Part shown: one piece after another, positions 56,544-64,000 of the stretch | Layout of the letters: each line of letters begins with the position of its first letter | Position numbering within the stretch: position 1 is the stretch's first letter | Source of the DNA: Moraxellaceae bacterium | GTDB lineage: Bacteria > Pseudomonadota > Gammaproteobacteria > Pseudomonadales > Moraxellaceae | NCBI GenBank assembly: GCA_004173455.1 | Contig: SECL01000026.1 | Span: 1 to 64,000 of the forward strand | Direction: 5' to 3' | DNA length: 64,000 bases | Position numbers and translations under genes: made by a program | The notes under the pieces: generated by a model | The model's database searches: none | What the model was told of the DNA's origin: nothing | The model's input: only the letters and a program-made list of their open reading frames with translations

Positions 56544-58781
56544 ATGACCACTTTTGTGCAAAACGCGACAGAAAACCGTTCAGTTGCCGAGTTTACCGAA
56601 CAGGCGTATCTCAACTATGCCATGTACGTGATTATGGATCGCGCACTGCCGCATATTGCTGATGGCCTAAAGCCAGTGCAGCGCCGCATTGTGTATGCCA
56701 TGAGCGAGCTGGGTCTTAAAAGTAGTGGCAAACCCAAAAAATCAGCGCGGACGGTGGGTGATGTACTGGGTAAGTATCATCCGCATGGTGATAGCGCCTG
56801 CTATGAAGCCATGGTGCTGATGGCGCAACCATTTAGTTATCGCTATCCGCTGATTAGCGGGCAAGGCAACTGGGGTTCGCCCGATGATCCCAAATCCTTT
56901 GCTGCCATGCGCTATACCGAAGCCAAGCTGTCGGCGTATAGTGAGGTATTGCTGAGCGAGCTGGGACAAGGCACGGTAGACTGGCAGGACAACTTTGACG
57001 GTTCACTCAAAGAACCAGTCACCTTGCCTGCGCGCCTCCCCAATATTTTGCTGAATGGCACCACGGGCATTGCCGTGGGCATGGCCACCGATATTCCGCC
57101 ACACAACCTGCGTGAAGTGGCCAAAGGCACCATTGCGTTACTGAAAAACCCTGAATTAACCGATAAAAAGCTGGCCGGTTTTATTCCGGGGCCAGATTTA
57201 CCCACCAAAGCTGAAATTATTACCAGCCCGGATGATTTGCTCAAGATTCAAACCACTGGTCGTGGTAGCTATCGCATGCGTGCGGTATACAGTGTGGATA
57301 ACCGTCGTCATGAAAAGCCTGAGATCATTATTACCGCACTGCCATATCAGGTATCCGGCAACAAGATTCTGACCCAGATTGCTGACCAGATGCAGGCCAA
57401 AAAACTGCCATTGATCACCGATTTGCGCGATGAATCCGACCATGAAAACCCAACCCGTCTGGTGATTGAGCTGCGTTCCAACCGTGTGGATGCTGATGCG
57501 GTGATGAGTCATTTGTTTGCCACCACCGATCTGGAAAGCAGTTACCGGGTCAACCTGAACATGATTGGTCAGGATGGTCGCCCGCAGGTCAAATCCATTC
57601 GTGAGATTTTGCTTGAGTGGCTGGACATTCGTCAGCTCACGGTCAAACGTCGCCTGCGCTTTCAGCTGGATAAAATAGAACGTCGCCTGCATATTCTGGC
57701 GGGTCTTTTAATTGCCTATCTGGACATTGATACGGTGATTAAGATTATTCGGGAGCAAGACAAACCCAAGCCGGTGCTAATGCAGCATTTTGGCATCGAT
57801 GAAATTCAGGCTGAGGCCATTTTGGAACTCAAGCTACGTCATCTGGCGCGACTTGAGGAAATGGAAATCCGCCGTGAGCAGGATGAACTAAATGCGCAGG
57901 CCGAAAAGCTACGCGACCAGCTCAACAATCCTGAATCATTAAAAACCCTGATTATTGATGAACTACAGACCGATGCCAAAACCCATGGTGATGAGCGCCG
58001 GTCGCCCGTTGTGCAACGCGCAGAAGCCACCGCACTTAAGGAAAGCGACCTGATTCCAGCCGAATCCATTACCGTGGTGTTGTCGCAGGCGGGCTGGATT
58101 CGTGCTGCCAAGGGTGACATTGATGCCAGCAACCTGAATTATCGTGCCGGTGATCAGTATCTGACGCATTATGCGGGTAAATCCAATCAGCGTGTGTTTG
58201 TGCTAGATAGCAGCGGCCGCAGTTATACGGTTGCAGCCAGCACCTTGCCCTCAGCGCGCAGTCTGGGCGAACCCTTGACCACACGACTTAATCCGCCTGC
58301 GGGTAGCCGTTTTGTGGATTTGATTATGGGAGAGGAAAGTCAGTCGATTATTCTGGCCAGCAGTCTGGGTTATGGTTTTGCCAGCACGATTGCCAGTCTG
58401 GACACCACGGCTAAAGCAGGTAAGGCACTGGTCAATCTGGGCGAAGATGGCGAACTGCTGCCACTGCTTGAAGTACCCGAACAGGCCGACCAGTTCGCAG
58501 TATTGTCGTCTAGCGGTCGCCTGCTGATCTTTGCACTGGCTGACTTGCCGGTCATGAGTAAGGGCAAAGGCAACAAGCTGATTGCGCTGGAACAAGGCGA
58601 GCGCATTCAAACCATGGCAGTACTCAATGCCAGCAGTAGCCTTGCCATTGAAGCGGGTAGCCGTACCATTACCCTCAAAGGTAATGATCTGGCGCACTAT
58701 ATGAGCAAACGCGGATTGCGTGGTCATTTGCTGCCGCGAGGCTATCAAAAAGTTTTAGGCATGCGTACAATTTGGCCTTAA
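56544..58781 (+). CDS. parC: DNA topoisomerase IV subunit A
   Basis: The cleavage subunit of topoisomerase IV. 745 residues from the ATG at 56544 ([17 protein letters not shown]). The catalytic Tyr is Y124 in [10 protein letters not shown]. The quinolone region reads [12 protein letters not shown] with Ser84 and Glu88, the susceptible form in Acinetobacter numbering. The C-terminal part is a beta-propeller DNA-wrapping domain. Closely like Acinetobacter ParC but clearly diverged in the C-terminal domain. Confidence 0.96.
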   Translation: MTTFVQNATENRSVAEFTEQAYLNYAMYVIMDRALPHIADGLKPVQRRIVYAMSELGLKSSGKPKKSARTVGDVLGKYHPHGDSACYEAMVLMAQPFSYRYPLISGQGNWGSPDDPKSFAAMRYTEAKLSAYSEVLLSELGQGTVDWQDNFDGSLKEPVTLPARLPNILLNGTTGIAVGMATDIPPHNLREVAKGTIALLKNPELTDKKLAGFIPGPDLPTKAEIITSPDDLLKIQTTGRGSYRMRAVYSVDNRRHEKPEIIITALPYQVSGNKILTQIADQMQAKKLPLITDLRDESDHENPTRLVIELRSNRVDADAVMSHLFATTDLESSYRVNLNMIGQDGRPQVKSIREILLEWLDIRQLTVKRRLRFQLDKIERRLHILAGLLIAYLDIDTVIKIIREQDKPKPVLMQHFGIDEIQAEAILELKLRHLARLEEMEIRREQDELNAQAEKLRDQLNNPESLKTLIIDELQTDAKTHGDERRSPVVQRAEATALKESDLIPAESITVVLSQAGWIRAAKGDIDASNLNYRAGDQYLTHYAGKSNQRVFVLDSSGRSYTVAASTLPSARSLGEPLTTRLNPPAGSRFVDLIMGEESQSIILASSLGYGFASTIASLDTTAKAGKALVNLGEDGELLPLLEVPEQADQFAVLSSSGRLLIFALADLPVMSKGKGNKLIALEQGERIQTMAVLNASSSLAIEAGSRTITLKGNDLAHYMSKRGLRGHLLPRGYQKVLGMRTIWP

Positions 58782-58971
58782 AGCGGGGTAAGGGGCGCAA
58801 GTCCCTTCAATATGACAACATGAAAATATTAGCAGGAGCTTAAACCAGCGCTGTGTCGTTAAAACATTTCTTGACTAATGGGCACTAACTTGGTTTAACC
58901 CTAATTAAATATCTTATGATAATCTTAGCCTAAGCTAGTGATCACCGATGCATACAGGAGCGTTTTTCAAC

Positions 58972-60645
58972 ATGGATCATATTTGGTACAAGACGTACAA
59001 AACGGCAGGTATTCCAGAACAAATTGTGATGCCGTCAGAGAACACCTCAATGGTGGACTTGTTCGAACAGAATTTCCAGAAATTCGGTTCGCGAGATGCC
59101 TTTATCTGTATGGATAAAGCCATGAGCTTTTCCGAGCTGGACAACGCCAGTCGCAAGTTTGCCGCTTACCTGCAATCTTTGAACCTGAGCAAAGGTGCGC
59201 GTGTGGCCGTGATGATGCCCAACGTACTGCAATATCCAGTCGCAGCCATTGGTATTCTGCGTGCCGGTTATGTGCTGGTCAATGTAAATCCGCTTTATAC
59301 TGCGCGCGAACTGGAGCACCAGCTCAAGGATTCTGGCTCGGAAGTGCTGATCATTGTTGAAAACTTTGCGCATATTTTCTCACAAATCCAGAGCAATACC
59401 CCAGTCAAACACACCATTGTGACCGGTGTGGGCGATATGCTGGGTACGGTAAAAGGTCTGATTGTCAACATGGTGCTACGCCATGTGCGCAAGCAAATTC
59501 CAGCGTGGGACATTAAGGGTCATGTAAAATTCAATGCTGCCCTGAACAAGTTCAATGCCAACCGCTACAAGCGTCCGGTAATGAACCTGAATGACACCGC
59601 CGTGCTGCAATATACCGGCGGCACCACCGGGGTGTCCAAAGGTGCCGAATTGACGCACAGCAATCTGGTGGCCAACCTGTTACAAGTAGAAGCCATCTTC
59701 AAGAGTGCCTTTGATGAAGGCTCGACCGCTGAGCAAAACAATATTCTGTGTGCGTTGCCGCTGTATCACATTTTTGCGTTTATGGTGTGTGCCATGTTCG
59801 GCATGTACACTGGTTCGACCAATATTCTGGTGCCAAACCCGCGCGACATTCCAGGGCTGGTTAAGGAGTTAGCCAAATATCCACCGGCTTTCTTCCCGGC
59901 AGTGAATACGCTGTTCAATGCGCTGGTCAACAATGCCGACTTCCAGAAACTGGATTTTAGCAAGCTCAAAGTCGCAATGGGTGGTGGTATGGCTGTATTG
60001 CCATCGACTGCTGAAGCATGGCAAAAAATTACTGGCCGTCCGATTGTGGAAGGCTATGGCTTGTCTGAAACTTCTCCGGTTGCGACTGCTAATCCGCCAT
60101 CCATCACCAAATACACCGGAACGATTGGTATTCCATTGTCGTCTACTGAAGTGGCGATTCTGGATGATGACGGCAAGCATCTGGCGATTGGCGAGCAGGG
60201 TGAAATTTCTATCCGCGGCCCTCAAGTGATGAAAGGCTACTGGCAGCGTGCGGACGAAACCGCCAAAGTCATGACGGCTGACAATTACTTCCGTACCGGC
60301 GATATCGGCATTATGGATGAAAACGGCTACGTTAAAATTGTAGACCGTAAAAAAGACATGATTCTGGTGTCTGGCTTCAACGTCTATCCAAGTGAAATTG
60401 AAGAAGTGGTCACTCACCATCCGAAAGTGCTGGAAGCCGCAGCCATTGGCGTAGCGGATGCTAAAAGCGGTGAAGTGCCTAAACTGTTTATTGTGAAAAA
60501 AGATCCAAGCCTCACCGTGGATGAAGTGCTGGCCTATACCAAGCAAAACCTCACTGGCTATAAGCAACCCAAATACGTTGAATTTATCGACGAGTTGCCA
60601 AAATCCAACGTGGGCAAAATCTTGCGTAAAGACCTGCGCAAATAA
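58972..60645 (+). CDS. fadD: Long-chain fatty acid-CoA ligase
   Basis: Activates fatty acids to acyl-CoA for beta-oxidation or lipid synthesis. 557 residues. AMP-binding core motif YTGGTTGVSKGAEL near residue 208, GYGLSETSP near 360, and the C-terminal GFNVYPSEIEEVV with the final catalytic Lys in KSNVGKILRKDLR. The ATG at 58972 has AGGAG 11 bases upstream; an upstream in-frame ATG at 58948 lacks one. Confidence 0.93.
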   Translation: MDHIWYKTYKTAGIPEQIVMPSENTSMVDLFEQNFQKFGSRDAFICMDKAMSFSELDNASRKFAAYLQSLNLSKGARVAVMMPNVLQYPVAAIGILRAGYVLVNVNPLYTARELEHQLKDSGSEVLIIVENFAHIFSQIQSNTPVKHTIVTGVGDMLGTVKGLIVNMVLRHVRKQIPAWDIKGHVKFNAALNKFNANRYKRPVMNLNDTAVLQYTGGTTGVSKGAELTHSNLVANLLQVEAIFKSAFDEGSTAEQNNILCALPLYHIFAFMVCAMFGMYTGSTNILVPNPRDIPGLVKELAKYPPAFFPAVNTLFNALVNNADFQKLDFSKLKVAMGGGMAVLPSTAEAWQKITGRPIVEGYGLSETSPVATANPPSITKYTGTIGIPLSSTEVAILDDDGKHLAIGEQGEISIRGPQVMKGYWQRADETAKVMTADNYFRTGDIGIMDENGYVKIVDRKKDMILVSGFNVYPSEIEEVVTHHPKVLEAAAIGVADAKSGEVPKLFIVKKDPSLTVDEVLAYTKQNLTGYKQPKYVEFIDELPKSNVGKILRKDLRK

Positions 60646-60665
60646 GCTTTTCTAGGGACGTAAAT

Positions 60666-60694
60666 AAAAAGCAGTCCTGATGGGCTGCTTTTTT
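60666..60694. terminator. Terminator after fadD
   Basis: The stem AAAAAGCAGTCC with GGGCTGCTTTTTT (one mismatch) and T-run; also suited to the convergent gene. Confidence 0.85.
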
Positions 60695-60714
60695 ATGAAC
60701 TGACATTTTATGCG

Positions 60715-61131
60715 CTAAAAACCTTGCATCAGCCTAAGTAAATAAGGCCGCGTTAATTTGAACAACAAGGTAAAGCTGCCCAGTGCGACCAGTTGCAACA
60801 CCAAATGCGCCTGATCAAACTGCAACTGATGGCTGAGCACATTATCAATCAGACAAAAAATCACGACTATGCCCAGCAATAATCCCAATGAGCGCTGATA
60901 AACACTGGCCAAAATCAATAACAGACAACTGACGACAAACGTGGCCAGTAGCGAAAACACATTTTGGTTAGCGGCCATCACACTAATGATCAGTGCCACA
61001 ATTACTGCCACCACGATGGTTATTTTATTCAGGTGTTTTTCAAGCTGCTGTTGCCGCGCCAGTGCCGCACTTAGGGAATCAGTAGGCATGGCCGTGGTCG
61101 CAGGTTTGGAATGCGGTGCTGGATCAGACAT
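60715..61131 (-). CDS. Small hypothetical membrane protein
   Basis: About 138 residues. A polar N-terminus with Pro/Thr and a short coiled-coil-like stretch (LARQQQLEKHL) is followed by four hydrophobic segments. Not recognised. I chose ATG 61131, with GGGG seven bases upstream; the frame continues to 61263 but that part overlaps no clear start signal. Confidence 0.5.
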   Translation of the reverse strand: MSDPAPHSKPATTAMPTDSLSAALARQQQLEKHLNKITIVVAVIVALIISVMAANQNVFSLLATFVVSCLLLILASVYQRSLGLLLGIVVIFCLIDNVLSHQLQFDQAHLVLQLVALGSFTLLFKLTRPYLLRLMQGF

Positions 61132-61357
61132 ACATTTACCCCGTACGATGAATGATACGTTCAAAAAGTATTTAAAAAACTGGCCAAAAAATACTAAAAA
61201 GCCAGAAGAAAACCATAAAAGACTCTGAGAAAAGTGCAGGAAAATCTCGGCACGCAACATCATGGCATGAAATAATCAGCTCTGGCTAAAAAATCACATT
61301 ATTATAGAAATGGTTGTGCTAAGGTTGTGCTGTTTTTTCAAATTTTAATAAAAGCCA

Positions 61358-61753
61358 ATGAGTTCAATTAATACCCTGATTTATGTCATTTTGGCAGCGT
61401 GTTTGCTGCCGTATGTATTTGCCTGGATTGCCAAATTAAGTGGTGGTTTTAGCCTAAAGGATAACCAGCAGCCGCGTGAATTTATGGCACGATTGACCGG
61501 CATGGCGGCACGCGCCAATGCGGTACAGCTCAACAGTTTTGAAAGCTTGCCACTGTTTTTGGCGAGCGTGCTGCTGGCCGAATATCTGGTGGTGCCTACG
61601 GCCATTACCTTTAACTTGAGCGTGGCCTATCTGGTGCTACGCCTGTTATATGGTGTTGCCTATCTGGCCAACTGGGCCACATTACGCAGTATTTTATGGT
61701 TGCTGTCGATGGCGTGTCCGATACTGCTGCTACTGCTGACCGCCCGAATTTAG
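61358..61753 (+). CDS. MAPEG-family membrane protein
   Basis: A 131-residue protein with four hydrophobic helices. The loop REFMARLTGMAARANAVQLNSFESLPLFLASVL carries the MAPEG hallmark (RANxAxxNxxExxPxF; quoted only as landmark). Members include microsomal glutathione transferases and relatives; most bacterial ones, like this, have no assigned substrate. Monocistronic. Confidence 0.85.
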   Translation: MSSINTLIYVILAACLLPYVFAWIAKLSGGFSLKDNQQPREFMARLTGMAARANAVQLNSFESLPLFLASVLLAEYLVVPTAITFNLSVAYLVLRLLYGVAYLANWATLRSILWLLSMACPILLLLLTARI

Positions 61754-61887
61754 GCCAATAGCAAGGCAGCCCTGCATTTTTAGCAGGATCAGTTGCAATG
61801 TTTGCTGCAATGGATGCCGGATCAGCCAACTTGAGGCTATAATATGCCACGTTTTTTAAACCACCCTTTTTGCAGTAGAGTGATGCT

Positions 61888-62415
61888 ATGAGCTACAACA
61901 ATATTCCTCCCGGTAAAGATGCACCCAATGATATTTATGTGATCATTGAGATCCCAACCAATAGCGATCCAATCAAATATGAAGTAGACAAAGACTCTGA
62001 TGCTTTGTTTGTTGATCGCTTTTTGGGTACGCCCATGTTTTATCCTGCAAACTATGGTTATATTCCAAATACCCTGTCTGAAGATGGTGACGCGGCCGAT
62101 GTGATGGTGGTGACACCTTATCCAGTGGTTGCTGGTTCAGTGATTCGTTGTCGCCCTGTGGGTATGCTGCGTATGGAAGATGAAAGTGGTATAGATGCAA
62201 AAATCATTGCTGTACCGCATGAAAAACTCACGCCAATGTACAAAAACGTACAGGAATATAGCGATTTACCTGAGCTATTCCTGAAACAAGTTGAACACTT
62301 CTTTACGCATTACAAAGATTTAGAACCCGGCAAGTGGGTTAAAATTAGCGGTTGGGGCAGCAGTGAAGAAGCCAAGCAAGAAATTTTAAAATCAATTGAA
62401 GCGGCTAAGAAATAA
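61888..62415 (+). CDS. ppa: Inorganic pyrophosphatase
   Basis: Hydrolyses pyrophosphate to phosphate, pulling biosynthetic reactions forward. The 175-residue class I enzyme has [17 protein letters not shown], the Tyr-rich [12 protein letters not shown], and the metal site [10 protein letters not shown], followed by [20 protein letters not shown] -10-like TATAAT lies at 61838-61843. Confidence 0.97.
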   Translation: MSYNNIPPGKDAPNDIYVIIEIPTNSDPIKYEVDKDSDALFVDRFLGTPMFYPANYGYIPNTLSEDGDAADVMVVTPYPVVAGSVIRCRPVGMLRMEDESGIDAKIIAVPHEKLTPMYKNVQEYSDLPELFLKQVEHFFTHYKDLEPGKWVKISGWGSSEEAKQEILKSIEAAKK

Positions 62416-62429
62416 TTAGTCCTCAATTT

Positions 62430-62471
62430 AAAAATCCGCTTCTGTTGTTATGCACTGGAGCGGATTTTTTT
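62430..62471 (+). terminator. First terminator after ppa
   Basis: The stem AAAATCCGCT with AGCGGATTTTTTT and T-run, directly after the stop codon. Confidence 0.85.
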
Positions 62472-62507
62472 ATGCCAACCTATTTTATAGATATTAAAAA
62501 GACAGAT

Positions 62508-62538
62508 TAAAAAACGCCCTGTTTTAAGGCGTTTTTTT
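62508..62538 (+). terminator. Second terminator after ppa
   Basis: The stem AAAAACGCC with GGCGTTTTTTT and T-run. Confidence 0.8.
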
Positions 62539-62658
62539 AAGGGATGCTAAAAAATGCACCAAGATGACTGAGTAACTTGTAACCAAATTTTTGTATATAA
62601 AAAACAAGTTTTATAAAAATAAATTATATTATTCAGTGATTTAAATTAAAAATATCAA

Positions 62659-62678
62659 CTTGGCACGCCAATTGTATT
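62659..62678 (+). promoter_or_regulatory. Sigma-54-like promoter of the porin gene
   Basis: TGGCACG (62661-62667), 4-bp spacer and TTGTA (62672-62676) match the -24/-12 consensus YTGGCACG-N4-TTGC except GT for GC at -12. The start site would fall about 50 bases before the porin ATG. Confidence 0.6.
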
Positions 62679-62736
62679 AAGGAAATATGACAGCGTCGTC
62701 ATTTAAAACATCGATCGTTCTTGGGGAGCGTGCGCA

Positions 62737-63537
62737 ATGAAATTTGGTTTAAAAACTCTGGTAGCTTCAGTAACCCTGATGGGTGCAATCAATAGTGCAT
62801 TTGCGGCGGATGTGATCAGCATTCCAAATGTCACGACCACGGGCAGTGTGGCCATGACCACCGATTACCGGTTTCGTGGTATTTCCCAAACCAGCAATAA
62901 CCCGGCGGTGCAAGGTGGACTAACGTTTACTCATGAGTCTGGCGTATTTTTGGGCTTATGGGGCTCCAATGTGGCGAGTGTCGGCAACTCTAATTCAGCA
63001 GAAATGGATGCGATTATTGGCTATTCCATGCCGTTGACATTGAGTGCCAGTTTGGCGCCCACGCTGGAAGTTGGCTATATTCGCTACGGCTATTTTGGCA
63101 CTGGAGACTCTGCACCCGGCAATGAACAGCCCGATTACAATGAGTTTTATGGCAAGCTCACCTTTGCTGATAGCCTGATCAAAGGCGATAGCTTGAGCGG
63201 TGCCGTGACCTACGCCAATGAATATTTTAATCAGTCTGATGAGTACTGGAACTTTAATGCCAGCTATAGCGCACCCATTGCCGATACCGGATTTGGATTT
63301 GTTGGCAGCGTGGGCTATAACAGCTTTAAAAACAAGGCCATGATGGCACAGGCTGTGGGTGGTGATGGCAGCGACGATAACTATGTGGATTATAAGGCCG
63401 GTGTGAATTTTGGTATTCAGGGCGTGACGGCTGAACTGGCCGCCATTGGCACCAATATCAGTACCAGTGGCTTTAGTAACGGTGATGAAAAACCTTATAC
63501 CACCTCGGCGGTCTTTAGCCTGAGCAAGTCCTTCTAG
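62737..63537 (+). CDS. TorF-family (TIGR02001) putative porin
   Basis: A 266-residue outer-membrane protein: signal peptide cut near AFA-A, then a beta-barrel beginning VAMTTDYRFRGISQTSNNPAVQGG, the hallmark of TIGR02001, and a C-terminal Phe (LSKSF). In other proteobacteria this gene often precedes glnK-amtB and responds to nitrogen limitation; here the downstream gene is the convergent comM. The sigma-54-like promoter upstream fits nitrogen control. GGGGAG precedes the start. Confidence 0.85.
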   Translation: MKFGLKTLVASVTLMGAINSAFAADVISIPNVTTTGSVAMTTDYRFRGISQTSNNPAVQGGLTFTHESGVFLGLWGSNVASVGNSNSAEMDAIIGYSMPLTLSASLAPTLEVGYIRYGYFGTGDSAPGNEQPDYNEFYGKLTFADSLIKGDSLSGAVTYANEYFNQSDEYWNFNASYSAPIADTGFGFVGSVGYNSFKNKAMMAQAVGGDGSDDNYVDYKAGVNFGIQGVTAELAAIGTNISTSGFSNGDEKPYTTSAVFSLSKSF

Positions 63538-63587
63538 TGCGTTAACGTTGATTAGATGCAATTTATTTTGCACCTGCCCATGCAGCC

Positions 63588-63617
63588 AAAAAAGAGCTGA
63601 TGATTCAGCTCTTTTTT
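63588..63617. terminator. Bidirectional terminator between the porin and comM
   Basis: The stem AAAAAAGAGCTGA with TCAGCTCTTTTTT, flanked by A- and T-runs, between convergent genes. Confidence 0.85.
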
Positions 63618-63642
63618 ATTGTCTGGCCGTTTGTAATAAAAG

Positions 63643-64000
63643 CTAACCCTGACCGCGATAACTTAAAGCTTCGGTCAGATGGCTGCTGGTAATGATGTCA
63701 CTACCGGCCAGATCGGCAATGGTGCGTGCCACCCGCAAAATACGATGATACGCCCGTGCAGACAGGTTGAGGCGTTGCTGCGCCAGTTGAATAATTTTTT
63801 GTTCAGCCTCGCCAAGCTCTGCAAATTGATCCAGCAATTGTGGATTCAAGGCCGCATTGCTCAAACCCTGCCGCTGGATCTGGCGCTGGCGTGCGGCAAT
63901 CACCCGACGACGCACACTGGCTGAATCTTCCCCAGCGGCACGCGACTGCAAATCACTGGCAGGCAAGGCGGGCACATCAATATGCAGGTCAATCCGATCC
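63643..64000 (-). CDS. comM: YifB/ComM Mg-chelatase-like AAA ATPase, 3' end only
   Basis: Only the C-terminal 119 codons are inside the window; the 5' part lies beyond position 64000. The visible end contains DRIDLHIDVPALP, ending the ATPase core, then the Mg-chelatase C-terminal helical domain (RILRVARTIADLAGSDIITSSHLTEALSYRG). ComM is a hexameric helicase that helps branch migration during natural transformation. Confidence 0.88.
   Translation of the reverse strand, partial: DRIDLHIDVPALPASDLQSRAAGEDSASVRRRVIAARQRQIQRQGLSNAALNPQLLDQFAELGEAEQKIIQLAQQRLNLSARAYHRILRVARTIADLAGSDIITSSHLTEALSYRGQG

Larger units (their letters stand above)
62416..62736. other. 321-bp region with two terminators and the porin promoter
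   Basis: After ppa come two terminators (62430-62471 and 62508-62538), then an AT-rich stretch with a GCACCA half-site (62556-62561), then the sigma-54-like promoter of the porin. Confidence 0.65.

Noticed and set aside
59869-60567. 232-codon minus-strand frame opposite fadD
   Set aside because: Shadow of conserved fadD; His/Phe/Asn-rich with no domain.

Overview
The window is ordinary chromosomal DNA from a gammaproteobacterium of the family Moraxellaceae, close to Acinetobacter or Alkanindiges. AtpB, ParC, ParE and the ATP synthase gamma remnant read very like the Acinetobacter proteins as I remember them. The gene blocks ribF-ileS-lspA-fkpB, dapA-bamC-purC, gshA-dsbB and zur-znuCB/znuA also fit. 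I ran no database search. I saw no rRNA, phage, insertion sequence or CRISPR. One tRNA, Gly(GCC), is present at 4489-4564.

Layout. 1-3.3 kb: a two-gene operon (free-standing condensation-type acyltransferase plus Fe(II)/2-oxoglutarate oxygenase) and a DUF805 protein. 3.4-9.8 kb: M48 lipoprotein protease, tRNA-Gly, dapA-bamC-purC, an HSL-type esterase and an outer-membrane porin. 9.9-14.9 kb: fkpB-lspA-ileS-ribF. 15-20 kb: MATE exporter, two DUF445 membrane proteins and small unknowns. 20.3-22.6 kb: phoB-phoR with PhoB sites. 22.7-28.5 kb: two TetR regulators, a haem-oxygenase-like diiron protein, a methyltransferase and an SDR. 28.5-34.8 kb: SPOR protein, argS, and the zinc uptake genes znuB-znuC-zur with divergent znuA. 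35-42.2 kb: the ATP synthase operon. 42.3-47.4 kb: small membrane proteins, Gpx/OhrR-like pair, DMT exporter, lipoproteins, S4 protein, DUF924. 47.6-52.8 kb: gshA-dsbB, a lipase-like hydrolase, yqiA, HAD phosphatase. 53-58.8 kb: parE, hpf-like gene, ankyrin protein, parC. 59-64 kb: fadD, MAPEG, ppa, a TorF/TIGR02001 porin and the 3' end of comM.

The most striking observation is that atpG, the F1 gamma subunit, is broken. Its first 35 codons are joined out of frame to the codons for about residue 101 onward, which implies a loss of roughly 193 bp, while the rest of the operon is intact. This is either an assembly error or a major physiological lesion.

Other points of interest are: one 16-bp palindrome shared by the esterase and SDR promoters; a perfect 10-bp-arm inverted repeat before the condensation/oxygenase operon; five PhoB-type half-sites before phoB; a sigma-54-like promoter before the TIGR02001 porin; and a haem-oxygenase-like diiron enzyme divergent from an unassigned methyltransferase. 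I see no large novel defence or mobile system. The best candidates for undescribed biology are the condensation/oxygenase pair and the diiron enzyme.
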